From an uncultured Atopobiaceae bacterium (GTDB taxonomy: Bacteria > Actinomycetota > Coriobacteriia > Coriobacteriales > Atopobiaceae): a stretch of 64,000 nucleotides of DNA. The notes under the pieces were generated by a model, which was given only the letters and a program-made list of their open reading frames with translations, had not been told where the DNA came from and did no database searches. How positions within the stretch are numbered: position 1 is the first letter of the stretch; each line of letters starts with the position of its first letter. Positions 28,571 through 36,224 of this stretch are shown in pieces. The position numbers and the translations under genes were made by a program. Location: the NCBI GenBank assembly GCA_934792625.1, contig CAKVON010000004.1:73601-137600 (forward strand), in the 5' to 3' direction.

Positions 28571-29418
28571 TTGCGCACCCGCCCATAGAACACGCGAGAG
28601 ACAGAGTTGTAGAAGCTCTGCGAGCCTCCGTCCAACAGGATGACGTCGCCAGGGCCACGGCGCACGGCGACGCGCTCGACGCAGGCACCGCGGTGCGCGA
28701 TCTGGCCGTCGACGAACGCCACGCGCTCGCTGGGACGCTCCTCGCACATCTCGAGCTCGACGACGTCGGACGATGCCGTGAGGAAGGCGCGCGCCAGGAT
28801 GGTGTGGGGCGAGATGGGCACGCAGACCATGCCCTTGAAGTCGGGGTGCACGAAGGGGCCGCCGCTCGCCAGGGCGTAACCCGTGGAGCCTGTGGCGGTA
28901 GAGACGACGAAGCCGTCGCCGCGAATCCTGTCGATGTGCGTGCCCGAGACACTGACGTCAAACTCGACCATGTCGCCCTCGGCACCGCGGGAAAGCGCGA
29001 GCTCGTTGAGGGCGAAGTGGTGTTCGGTGAGGTCGCTACCATCCGGCAGAACCATGTCCAGCTCGACGTCGAGCGTGGCACGACGCGAGGCGTGCATCTC
29101 GCCCGCAAGGGCATCCGAGACGGAACCGATCACGTTGTCGGAGCCGGCGCCCGTGAGAAAGCCAAGGTGCCCGAAGGACAGACCGAGGATGGGAACCTCC
29201 GAGTAGCCGACGATCTTGGCCGCGCGCAGCAGCGTGCCGTCGCCGCCGAGGGAGACCACCAGGTCGCAGCCATCGGCAGTCGTAAAGCCCTTGGGGTCGA
29301 GCTTCTTGTCGTGTGCCCATCGGACGACGCCACCCTCGCCCTCGAGCCACTCGGTGATGGCCTTTGAGGCCTCCACGGCCACCGGCCGTGAGTAGTTGGG
29401 GACGAGAAGGACCTCCAC
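28567..29418 (-). CDS. nadK: NAD kinase
   Basis: A 283-residue ATP/polyphosphate-NAD kinase that makes NADP. The family signature LVVSLGGDGTLLRAA is near 53-67, followed by GLSFGHLGFLTGAG, ALNELALSRG and STATGSTGYALASGGP. Translation probably begins at a GTG (29418) with AGGAGC 9 bases upstream. It is separated from tlyA by 187 bp and directly coupled to recN. Confidence 0.95.
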   Translation of the reverse strand: MEVLLVPNYSRPVAVEASKAITEWLEGEGGVVRWAHDKKLDPKGFTTADGCDLVVSLGGDGTLLRAAKIVGYSEVPILGLSFGHLGFLTGAGSDNVIGSVSDALAGEMHASRRATLDVELDMVLPDGSDLTEHHFALNELALSRGAEGDMVEFDVSVSGTHIDRIRGDGFVVSTATGSTGYALASGGPFVHPDFKGMVCVPISPHTILARAFLTASSDVVELEMCEERPSERVAFVDGQIAHRGACVERVAVRRGPGDVILLDGGSQSFYNSVSRVFYGRVRK

Positions 29419-29605
29419 GTGGCACGCTCCTCATGTCGAGGCGCCCGTGCGCACGGTCTTCGACCAACCGGCAGACGGGCGGGAAACTGGCAGTCTCTGA
29501 AGTGTAACACCGCCCAGGCAAGACGGGACCAGAGGTGACGCCTAACAATGTGTCAGACGCAAAAGGGCAGCTTGAGGGCAGAGTCGTATAGATCTACCGC
29601 ACACC

Positions 29606-30388
29606 CTACGACGCGACGGAGCCGATGACGGCATCGAAGTCGATCGGGCGGGGTTCGGTGCCGACGGCACCCAGAAGAAGAAACTCGTGGTTGCCCTTGT
29701 GGCCGGTGATGGGACTGGCGCACGCAGCCTGCGGGGCGAGGCCAACCTCGCCAAATGCGTCGGCAACGCGCTCGAGGCACTCCAGCCACACCACGGGATC
29801 ACGCACGATGCCGCCCTCCCCCACCTGCGCACGGTCCGCCTCGAACTGAGGCTTAACCAGGGTGAGAAACGATCCCGTGTCGCTCAGCAGGGCACGCACG
29901 GCATCGAGGATGGTGAGCACCGAGGTAAACGAGACGTCACAGACGGCCAGGTCGATGGTGCCCACGCGCTCGGGCGTGGCGACATCGACGATGTTGGTTC
30001 GCTCGAGAAGCTCGACGCGCGGGTCGTGTCTGAGCGACCAGTCGAACTGCGCATAGCCAACGTCGACCGAGACGACGCTCGCGGCGCCACGCTTGAGCAA
30101 GCAGTCGGTAAAGCCGCCCGTGGAGCAGCCGACATCCAGGCAGGCAAGGCCCGTCGGGTCGACGCCAAACGCATCGAGGCCACCCGCGAGCTTGAGGCCA
30201 CCGCGGCTCACGTACGGGATGCGGCCCTTGACGTGGACCTCGATGCCCGGCTTGACCTGCTCGCCCGGAGACGTGAGCCTGCGGCCCCCGCCCGAGACCT
30301 CGCCCGCCATGATCGAGCGCATGGCTTCGTCGCGGTCGCGAAAGAAGCCCTGGCTCACGAGCTCGTCATCGAGACGCACCCTTGGCAT
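29606..30388 (-). CDS. tlyA: TlyA family rRNA 2'-O-methyltransferase
   Basis: A 260-residue protein with an N-terminal S4 RNA-binding domain (MPRVRLDDELVSQGFFRDRDEA...) and an FtsJ-like methyltransferase domain. The SAM motif is CLDVGCSTGGFTDCLL and the catalytic lysine is in LTLVKPQFEA. TlyA of mycobacteria methylates 16S and 23S rRNA and is needed for capreomycin sensitivity; hemolysin annotations are historic. It lies 4 bp after xseB. Confidence 0.93.
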   Translation of the reverse strand: MPRVRLDDELVSQGFFRDRDEAMRSIMAGEVSGGGRRLTSPGEQVKPGIEVHVKGRIPYVSRGGLKLAGGLDAFGVDPTGLACLDVGCSTGGFTDCLLKRGAASVVSVDVGYAQFDWSLRHDPRVELLERTNIVDVATPERVGTIDLAVCDVSFTSVLTILDAVRALLSDTGSFLTLVKPQFEADRAQVGEGGIVRDPVVWLECLERVADAFGEVGLAPQAACASPITGHKGNHEFLLLGAVGTEPRPIDFDAVIGSVAS

Positions 30389-30392
30389 GAGG

Positions 30393-30683
30393 CTAGTTCG
30401 ACCCCTCGGAATCGGACTTCGTCTCGGGCGTGCCGCCATCGGCGGCCTCGGCCTCGGGGTCCTTCTCGGCAGCGTCGCCCTCGAGCATGGCGCGCTCCTT
30501 GGGAGAGAAGTCGACCTTGTCGACCATCTCGACCGCCTTGGAACCCAGGGCGATGGCCTCGTCAAACAGGTCGAGGGAACGCTCGAGCGAGGTCCCCTTG
30601 TCACGGACGTCGCCCACGATCTGGTCGAGGCGCTCCGTGATGTCGTCGAAGGTCTTGTAGGCGGAAACGTCCACCTTGGCCAT
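30393..30683 (-). CDS. xseB: Exodeoxyribonuclease VII small subunit
   Basis: A 96-residue XseB. The conserved helical core is TFDDITERLDQIVGDVRDKGTSLERSLDLFDEAIAL; the last 35 residues are acidic. XseB acts only with XseA, which normally lies immediately upstream but is not in this window. One base separates it from the nusB stop, so it is coupled to nusB. Confidence 0.9.
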   Translation of the reverse strand: MAKVDVSAYKTFDDITERLDQIVGDVRDKGTSLERSLDLFDEAIALGSKAVEMVDKVDFSPKERAMLEGDAAEKDPEAEAADGGTPETKSDSEGSN

Positions 30684-30684
30684 G

Positions 30685-31317
30685 CTACTCGCCGTCCGTC
30701 TGGGACTCGTAGTCGTCGTGGCCATAGGCGTCGTCGTAGCCGTAGCCGTCGTCACCGTCGTAGCCGGCGGCCTCGTCATAGTCGGACGCGTCGGGCTCGA
30801 CCGTGGGCTGGCCAAACTCGGCAACGAGGTCGTGGCCGGCGTCGATGGACTTTGCGATGCTGGCGAGAAGACCGTTGATGAACTTGGCGGACTCGTCGGT
30901 GCCATAGGCCTTGGCAAGCTCGACGGACTCGTTGATGGTCACGGGAATCGTGACGTCATCGATCTCGAGCATCTCGTAGAGGGCCATACGCAGGAGGTTG
31001 CGATCGACCGACGGCATGCGGGCGACGTCCCAGCGCTTGGAGAAGTGCGTGAGGATGCGATCGAGCTCGGCACGCATGGAGCCGACGCCCTGCGCGAGCT
31101 GCTCGCCGAACTCGTCGATCGGACCGGCAGTCACGGCAAGCTCGCCGGCGGTGTCGGGGTCAGCCTCGACGCCCTCGAGCTTGGTGGGGTTGTCGGTGAG
31201 GACATAGGGGCCGGACAGGACGTCATCGACGGAACGCGACGTCGCCTCGGCCTGGAAGATGACCTGGAGGGCCTGGCTGCGGGCGAGGGTGCGCCCGGAG
31301 ATGTGGGACTTCTGCAC
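30685..31317 (-). CDS. nusB: Transcription antitermination factor NusB
   Basis: A 210-residue protein; the NusB fold covers residues 1-160 (RSQALQVIFQAE at the start, VDRNLLRMALYEML and PVTINESVELAKAYGTDESAKFINGLL near the end). NusB with NusE binds boxA of rRNA leaders. The C-terminal 45 residues are an unusual Asp/Gly/Tyr-rich tail (YDGDDGYGYDDAYGHDD) similar in composition to the SepF N-terminus. It starts with GTG at 31317, 7 bp after the Asp23-family gene. Confidence 0.92.
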   Translation of the reverse strand: MQKSHISGRTLARSQALQVIFQAEATSRSVDDVLSGPYVLTDNPTKLEGVEADPDTAGELAVTAGPIDEFGEQLAQGVGSMRAELDRILTHFSKRWDVARMPSVDRNLLRMALYEMLEIDDVTIPVTINESVELAKAYGTDESAKFINGLLASIAKSIDAGHDLVAEFGQPTVEPDASDYDEAAGYDGDDGYGYDDAYGHDDYESQTDGE

Positions 31318-31324
31318 GGCTACG

Positions 31325-31687
31325 TTACTCCTTGGGGAAGACGAGGCTGTCGATGCAGACGTTGACGGCCGAGACGCTCACGCCAACCTGCTCGTTGATG
31401 GCGGCGCTAACCTCGGCGCGGACCTGCTCGGCCAGCTTGGTGAACGTATAACCGAAGAAGACGGCCAAGTGGACGGTCACGACGAGGCCAGCCTCGTCGG
31501 TCTCGCACTCGACGGCGCGACCGCCCTGAACGGTCTTGCTGGTGAAGACCGAGATGAGGCTCGAGGCGATGTCGTTACCGCCCACGCGAGCGACGCCGGT
31601 GACGCGCTCGGCCGCGGCCGAGACGATGGTGGCGATGACGCTCTTGGAGATGCCGATGCCGGAGAGGATAATCTCGGTGTCTTCCAT
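31325..31687 (-). CDS. Asp23/Gls24 family envelope stress protein
   Basis: A 120-residue member of the Asp23 family, like YqhY of Bacillus. The core reads GIGISKSVIATIVSAAAERVTGVARVGG and ends VNVCIDSLVFPKE. YqhY-nusB adjacency is widespread; YqhY affects fatty-acid synthesis in Bacillus, and Asp23 proteins coat the membrane. It heads the nusB-xseB-tlyA run. TATAGT (31752-31757, minus strand) is a possible -10. Confidence 0.88.
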   Translation of the reverse strand: MEDTEIILSGIGISKSVIATIVSAAAERVTGVARVGGNDIASSLISVFTSKTVQGGRAVECETDEAGLVVTVHLAVFFGYTFTKLAEQVRAEVSAAINEQVGVSVSAVNVCIDSLVFPKE

Positions 31688-31863
31688 GCTGGTCCTTTCG
31701 CGGCCCGCGGGCGTCTACGGCCTCGCGGGATGCCTTATTCCTAACTTGTTAACTATACCAGCAAGCAAAATGAGATTCACGCAAGCCAGGAGCTGCGACT
31801 ATACGAACACATGTGGTACAAGGAACGTTCATCGCCTGACGCCCACCAAACAACACCCAGGCA

Positions 31864-31870
31864 CTTCTCG
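31864..31870 (-). repeat. CGAGAAG motif copy 4
   Basis: Context ACTAG-CGAGAAG-TGC, just beyond the efp terminator. Confidence 0.6.
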
Positions 31871-31912
31871 CTAGTAAAGAAAGACGGCGCCCCATGTAGG
31901 TGGGACGCCGCC
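31871..31912 (-). terminator. efp terminator
   Basis: On the minus strand a GC-rich stem (GGCGGCGTCCCA pairing with TGGGGCGCCGTC, one bulge) is followed by TTTCTTTACT. Confidence 0.8.
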
Positions 31913-31940
31913 TTTAGCGCGTGCAATGCAAAGACCCTGT

Positions 31941-31947
31941 CGAGAAG
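31941..31947 (+). repeat. CGAGAAG motif copy 5
   Basis: Context CCTGT-CGAGAAG-GGC within the efp 3' untranslated region, on the opposite strand. Confidence 0.55.
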
Positions 31948-31970
31948 GGCCTTGGGTCGTCTGCCAGTCC

Positions 31971-32534
31971 TTAGAGGCGCTGGACGAACTTGCCCGTACG
32001 GGTGTCGACCTTGATGCGCTCGCCCTGGTTGAGGTACATCGGGACCTGGATGGTGGCGCCGGTCTCGATGACGGCGGGCTTGGTGCCACCCTGGACGGTG
32101 TCGCCCTTGAAGCCGGGGTCGGTCTCGGTGACCTCGACCTCGATGAACATCGGCGGGTTCACGCCGAGGAGCTCCTCGTCGGCGTACAGCAGCTGGCAGA
32201 TGTCGTTCTCCTTGAGCCACTTGACCTTCTCGCCGATGTAGCTGTCGGAGACGGGAATCTGGTCGTAGGTCTCGGTGTCCATGAAGTAGAACGCGTCACC
32301 GTCGGTGTAAAGATACTGCATCTCCTTGGTGATCAGCTGGACGTTCTCGAACTTGGAGCCGGCGTTGCAGGTCTGGTCGATGGTGCGGCCGTCGCGCAGG
32401 TCCTTGATCTTGTAGCGGACGAAGGCGCCGCCCTTACCGGGCTTGACGTGCTGGAACTCGACGATCGTGTAGTACTTGCCGTCGATCTTGAGGCCCATGC
32501 CGTTCTTGAAGTCTGCGGTGCTGATGGTTGCCAC
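31971..32534 (-). CDS. efp: Elongation factor P
   Basis: A 187-residue translation factor that rescues ribosomes stalled on polyproline. Domain I has HVKPGKGGAFVRYKIKDLR with the tip lysine of the PGKG loop; domains II and III follow, ending VDTRTGKFVQRL. The neighbouring pepQ-efp-nusB order is actinobacterial, but here a PTS operon separates pepQ and efp. No EpmA/EpmB-type modification gene is in the window. Confidence 0.97.
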   Translation of the reverse strand: MATISTADFKNGMGLKIDGKYYTIVEFQHVKPGKGGAFVRYKIKDLRDGRTIDQTCNAGSKFENVQLITKEMQYLYTDGDAFYFMDTETYDQIPVSDSYIGEKVKWLKENDICQLLYADEELLGVNPPMFIEVEVTETDPGFKGDTVQGGTKPAVIETGATIQVPMYLNQGERIKVDTRTGKFVQRL

Positions 32535-32561
32535 TGGTAGCTCTCTTTCCCTAAAAGTGCT

Positions 32562-32582
32562 GTGCCCCGACTACCGGGGCAC
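32562..32582 (-). terminator. Hairpin after the DUF956 gene / in the efp leader
   Basis: A perfect 8-bp stem GTGCCCCG/CGGGGCAC with a 5-base loop, followed on the minus strand 5 bases later by TTTT. It may terminate PTS operon transcripts. The candidate efp -10 (TATACT, 32599-32604) lies upstream of it, so it would also be in the efp leader. Confidence 0.65.
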
Positions 32583-32612
32583 GAATGGATGCGTCAAAAG
32601 TATAGCGCAGCG

Positions 32613-32984
32613 CTAGCCACGGCGAAACAGACCACACACACCCGCCTTGAGCACGTCAACAAGACTTGGGGAGCGAACGAGCTTGCTGTCGCCCAGGTGC
32701 TCGCGCAACGCTCGCAGCGTCTTCTTGTTATCCCTGGTCGAGAACGAGAAGCTGCCGTTCTCCTTCGTGAAGATCGCAAAGCGCACGATCCTCTTGTTAA
32801 AAACGACCGAAGCGGCAACGTGGTCAATCTGGTCCCAGGGAATCTGGATGTAGTCCTCCGGGTTGCGCTCGTTGTAGAACTCGACCGCCTTGTTGCCGAC
32901 CATCATGTTGCCGTACGTGTCCATCCCCTGGAAGGACGTGGCGGGAATCGTCAGGTCGACCCTGCTGTTTTGCGATTGGGCCAT
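32613..32984 (-). CDS. DUF956 family protein (ManO-like)
   Basis: A 123-residue protein of the DUF956 family found in mannose-class PTS operons (often called ManO). Recognisable segments are IPATSFQGMDTYGNMMVGNKAVEFYNERNPEDYIQIPW and RFAIFTKENGSFSFSTRDNKK. Function is unknown; a regulatory role in the PTS is suspected. It follows the IID gene after a large hairpin in a 138-bp gap. Confidence 0.85.
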   Translation of the reverse strand: MAQSQNSRVDLTIPATSFQGMDTYGNMMVGNKAVEFYNERNPEDYIQIPWDQIDHVAASVVFNKRIVRFAIFTKENGSFSFSTRDNKKTLRALREHLGDSKLVRSPSLVDVLKAGVCGLFRRG

Positions 32985-33024
32985 GGTATGGAAGCTCCTG
33001 GGTCCGTGTGTTTCCAATAATGCG

Positions 33025-33069
33025 GGCGGGCCGCACCGCGCCACGAATGCGACGACGATGCGGCCCGCC
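33025..33069 (-). terminator. Large hairpin between IID and DUF956 genes
   Basis: An 11-bp perfect stem (GGCGGGCCGCA / TGCGGCCCGCC) with a 23-base loop lies in the intergenic gap. No T-run follows, so it may be an attenuator or a 3'-end stabiliser of the PTS message rather than a full terminator. Confidence 0.6.
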
Positions 33070-33122
33070 TCTATCGGTTGCCCGAAGGGTGCGGCAACTC
33101 GATGTTAAGTGCCAAGCAGAGC

Positions 33123-34082
33123 TTACAGCAGGCCAATCAGGTGACCGACGATGCCGACGGCGAACAGGGCCAGGATGATGACGATCGGGCTGACCTTCTT
33201 CTTGAGCAGCTTGCAGCAAAGCAGGGTGAGAAGAACTGCCGCGAGACCAGGAATCAGCTGGTCGAGGTTGCCCTGCAGCGTGGTCGTCTTGACGGCGTTA
33301 AGGCCGGTGGCGCCCAGGGAACTGTACTGCGAGAGTGCGCTCTGGATGGCAGCGGCGGGGCCCATGCCGTCACCGGTGCCGGTCGCGATGGTGTTGATCG
33401 CGTTCCAGTCGATGTAGGCACCCTCCTGCTGGGTGATCTGAGAGACGATCGGCGTGAAGCTGATAGAGACCCAGCGCTGGACAAGCGAGCCGATGATGAA
33501 CATGCCGAGGATCGACGCGCCCTCGGTCACCTTGCCCATCAGGCCGCCAGAGAGGTCCTTGGCGATGGAGGAGCCGACCTTGTAGCCAAACTCCTGCGTG
33601 TACCACAGGAACGCAATACGGATGATGTTCCACGCGAAGAAGAACAGCAGCGGGCCGACGATGGAGCCGGACAGCGCCAGGGAGGCGCCCAGGGCGCCCA
33701 GGATCGGGCGAAGGGTGAACCAGAAGACGGGGTCACCGACGCCCGCCAGCGGACCCATCATGCCGACCTTGACGCCCTGGATGGCGGCATCGTCGACGGG
33801 GGCGCCGTTGGCACGCTCCTCCTCAAGGGCGAGGGCGACGCCGATGACGGGTGCGGAGACGTACGGGTGCGTGTTGTAGAACTCCAGGTGGCGCTTGAGG
33901 GCTGCGGCCTGGTCCTCCTTGTTGGGATAGAGCTTCTTGATCGCGGGGATCATCGAGAAGCACCAGCCGCCGTTCTGCATGCGCTCGTAGTTCCAGGAGC
34001 CCTGGAGGAACTGGTGACGGAAGCACACGGCCTTACGGTCGGAGGTCGACAGCGTGACCTTGTTCTCGTTGTTTTCTGCCAT
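33123..34082 (-). CDS. PTS mannose/fructose/sorbose family IID component
   Basis: A 319-residue membrane subunit of a mannose-class PTS permease. FLQGSWNYERMQNGGWCFSMIPAIKKLYP, the cytoplasmic MMGPLAGVGDPVFW loop and C-terminal hydrophobic segments match IID. With IIC it forms the sugar-translocating channel. It follows IIC by 18 bp. Possible sugars are mannose, glucose, glucosamine or fructose; the sequence does not decide. Confidence 0.94.
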   Translation of the reverse strand: MAENNENKVTLSTSDRKAVCFRHQFLQGSWNYERMQNGGWCFSMIPAIKKLYPNKEDQAAALKRHLEFYNTHPYVSAPVIGVALALEEERANGAPVDDAAIQGVKVGMMGPLAGVGDPVFWFTLRPILGALGASLALSGSIVGPLLFFFAWNIIRIAFLWYTQEFGYKVGSSIAKDLSGGLMGKVTEGASILGMFIIGSLVQRWVSISFTPIVSQITQQEGAYIDWNAINTIATGTGDGMGPAAAIQSALSQYSSLGATGLNAVKTTTLQGNLDQLIPGLAAVLLTLLCCKLLKKKVSPIVIILALFAVGIVGHLIGLL

Positions 34083-34100
34083 TAGTGTCAGCCTCCCTTC

Positions 34101-34916
34101 CTACTCGTAGTCGTTCAAGATGTCGCCCAGCGGATCGCCGGAGCCGCCGCCGGAGCCGCCGCCCTGCTTGGCCATCTCCTTCAGGCCGAGGTAGACGAGG
34201 GCGAGGGAGATGCCAATGAGGCCCAGGGCGATGAGCGTGAGCTCGTTGATGGCGGCGAGCACGAAGCCGAGGATGAAGAACGGCCAGGTCTCCTTGGTCG
34301 CCATCATGTTGATGACCATGGCATAGCCGACTGCGGCGACCATACCGCCGCCAATGGCCATGCCCTCGGAGAGCCATGCGGGCATGCTGTTGAGCACTGC
34401 GGTGACCGCAGAGTCAGAGATGAAGCAGAGCGCAAGGGCGGGAATGGCGATGCGGACGCCCTGCATCAGGATGGCAGCAATCTGCCAACGCTCGATGGCG
34501 GCAAAGTCGCCCTTCTCGGCAGCGGCATCCATGAAGTGCGCGATGGCAGTTGCCAGCGTGCGGCAGATCATGGTGAGGAACAGGCCGGCGACGGACAGCG
34601 GGATTGCGACGGCCATGGCCGTGCTGATGGCGGTCGTGGGATCGGCGCCGCCGTTGAGGCCCTTGGCCATCAGGATGGCGGAGGCGACGGAGGCCAGCGC
34701 CGCGTCGGGAGCGACAGCGGCACCGATGTTTGCCCAGCCCAGAGCGATCATCTGGAGTTGGCCGCCGAGCAGGATGCCCTCCGGCAGGTGACCGGTGACA
34801 AGACCGATCAGGGTGCAGGCAATCAGCGGCTGGTGGAACTGAAACTCATCGAGGATGCCTTCCATGCCTGCGAGCAAGGCAACGATGGCGATGAGCAGAA
34901 TCGTAATAGGGCTCAT
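34101..34916 (-). CDS. PTS mannose/fructose/sorbose family IIC component
   Basis: A 271-residue polytopic membrane protein with the IIC signatures GMEGILDEFQFHQPLIACTLIGLVTG and GGQLQMIALGWANIGAAVAPDAALASVASAIL, and about eight hydrophobic segments. The C-terminus carries a Gly/Ser-rich tail. It lies 15 bp after the IIAB gene and belongs to the same operon. Confidence 0.95.
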   Translation of the reverse strand: MSPITILLIAIVALLAGMEGILDEFQFHQPLIACTLIGLVTGHLPEGILLGGQLQMIALGWANIGAAVAPDAALASVASAILMAKGLNGGADPTTAISTAMAVAIPLSVAGLFLTMICRTLATAIAHFMDAAAEKGDFAAIERWQIAAILMQGVRIAIPALALCFISDSAVTAVLNSMPAWLSEGMAIGGGMVAAVGYAMVINMMATKETWPFFILGFVLAAINELTLIALGLIGISLALVYLGLKEMAKQGGGSGGGSGDPLGDILNDYE

Positions 34917-34931
34917 GACCCATCTCCTAAC

Positions 34932-35921
34932 TTACTGTGCGGCCAGCTCGGCCTTGGCCTTCTTAATCATGTCGTCGAAGTCCTCGGAGGCATCGGCAGG
35001 GACCTTACGGGCCTCGAACTCGACGCCCTTGGCCTTGAGCTCCTCGAGGGTCTTGACGTCATCCTCGCCCATCGCAATCGCGTTGGTGACGACGACCTTG
35101 CCCACGGAGTGGGCCATGGAGCCGATGTTGGCCTTCTTGATGTCGACGCCGCCCTCGATGCACTTGAGAAGGTCCTGCGGGGTCTCGAACAGCAGAAACG
35201 CCTTGGTGGCACCGAAGCGCGGGTCATGGGAGACCTCGATCATCTTGCTGATGGGGACCACGTTGGCGGGAACTCCCGGGGGCGCGGCCTGTTCGATCAT
35301 GGTCTTGCGCAGGTCGTCATGGGCGACGGCGTCGGAGACCACGATGATGCGATCGGGCGCAATCTGCTTGGTCCAGGCAGTGGCCACCTGGCCATGGAGC
35401 AGGCGCGTGTCGATGCGGACGGCCGCGATCTTGATGTGACCGTCACCCAAGACCGTTCCCTCGGGAATCGCGCCGGCGGCTGCGGGAGCTGCCACCTGAG
35501 CGGGCTTCTCGGCGGGAATCACGTCCTCGGGCTTGGTGCGGACGCCGTCCTTGGCCTCGGGGAAGATCTCCTTGGCCACCTCAAGGGCGGTATCGGCCGC
35601 CATGCGCGAGCCATACGCGGAGACGAGCATGGGAAGGTTGAGGCCCGTCAGGGCGATCCAACCGTCATGGCTCTCCTCCTCAAGCAGGCGCGAGACCTGG
35701 TTGAAGGGGGTGCCGCCCCACAGGTCGACCAAAAACAGGGTCTGCTCGGGGTCGTCGAAGGTCGCGACGGCATCCAGAAGCTTCTGGTGCATGTCGTCGG
35801 GACCCATGTCAGGAGTCAGAGTGACTGCCGCGACGTTATCCTGGGGCCCGAAGATCATCTGACCGGACTCCTTGATGCCTTCGGCAAGGCCGCCATGACT
35901 AGCAAGGACAATATTGACCAT
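34932..35921 (-). CDS. PTS mannose-family fused IIAB component
   Basis: A 329-residue cytoplasmic phosphotransfer protein. The IIA domain (1-125) has the phosphorylated H9 in LASHGG and DLWGGTPFNQV; an Ala/Pro linker spans about 132-155; the IIB domain has phospho-H176 in RIDTRLLHGQVATAW and ends DDMIKKAKAELAAQ. It receives phosphate from HPr and passes it to the sugar bound by IIC/IID. It leads the operon, with AAAGGAGG before the ATG. Confidence 0.95.
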   Translation of the reverse strand: MVNIVLASHGGLAEGIKESGQMIFGPQDNVAAVTLTPDMGPDDMHQKLLDAVATFDDPEQTLFLVDLWGGTPFNQVSRLLEEESHDGWIALTGLNLPMLVSAYGSRMAADTALEVAKEIFPEAKDGVRTKPEDVIPAEKPAQVAAPAAAGAIPEGTVLGDGHIKIAAVRIDTRLLHGQVATAWTKQIAPDRIIVVSDAVAHDDLRKTMIEQAAPPGVPANVVPISKMIEVSHDPRFGATKAFLLFETPQDLLKCIEGGVDIKKANIGSMAHSVGKVVVTNAIAMGEDDVKTLEELKAKGVEFEARKVPADASEDFDDMIKKAKAELAAQ

Positions 35922-36168
35922 GTATTCCTCCTTTACAAAGTCGAAACTCGTTCACTTGCTCTTGCGCGGCACCCGAAAACGCCTCCCAAAACGTTCCCCT
36001 TGGCGCCGCGCAAAGACTTCACACCATCTCCCACATTTCATCATGATGTGAACACAGTAGGTACTATAGGGCAATTTTCTGCCATGTGATGCAAATAATT
36101 TGATATGTCTATTTTGAAAACTCTTTCCTTAGTACTTGATTTAGCAATATTGGACTATTTCCGTTCAT
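35922..36168 (-). promoter_or_regulatory. Control region of the PTS operon (AT-rich)
   Basis: No gene is seen. The stretch 36060-36168 is much richer in A+T than its neighbours. On the minus strand TATAGT (36063-36068) is the best -10. Perfect palindromes CATCATGATG (36039-36048) and TGTGAACACA-type repeats (36047-36056) lie just downstream of it and may be operator sites. The leader is long, about 130 bases. No regulator gene adjoins it. Confidence 0.55.
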
Positions 36169-36200
36169 AAAAAGGGGCCACCAAGCAATTGGTGGTCCCC
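36169..36200 (-). terminator. pepQ terminator
   Basis: The stem GGGGACCACC / GGTGGCCCC (one G-U or mismatch) with loop AATTGCTT is followed on the minus strand by TTTTTATG. Confidence 0.9.
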
Positions 36201-36224
36201 AAACAGAGCAATTATGTGGAAGAG

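Noticed and set aside
36063..36090. A sigma-54-like -24/-12 sequence (TGGCAG...TTGC) upstream of the PTS operon, as known for mannose PTS operons of Firmicutes.
   Set aside because: The GG-to-GC spacing is 9 instead of the required 10 bases, no sigma-54 activator gene adjoins, and Actinomycetota generally lack RpoN. A TATAGT -10 explains the promoter better.
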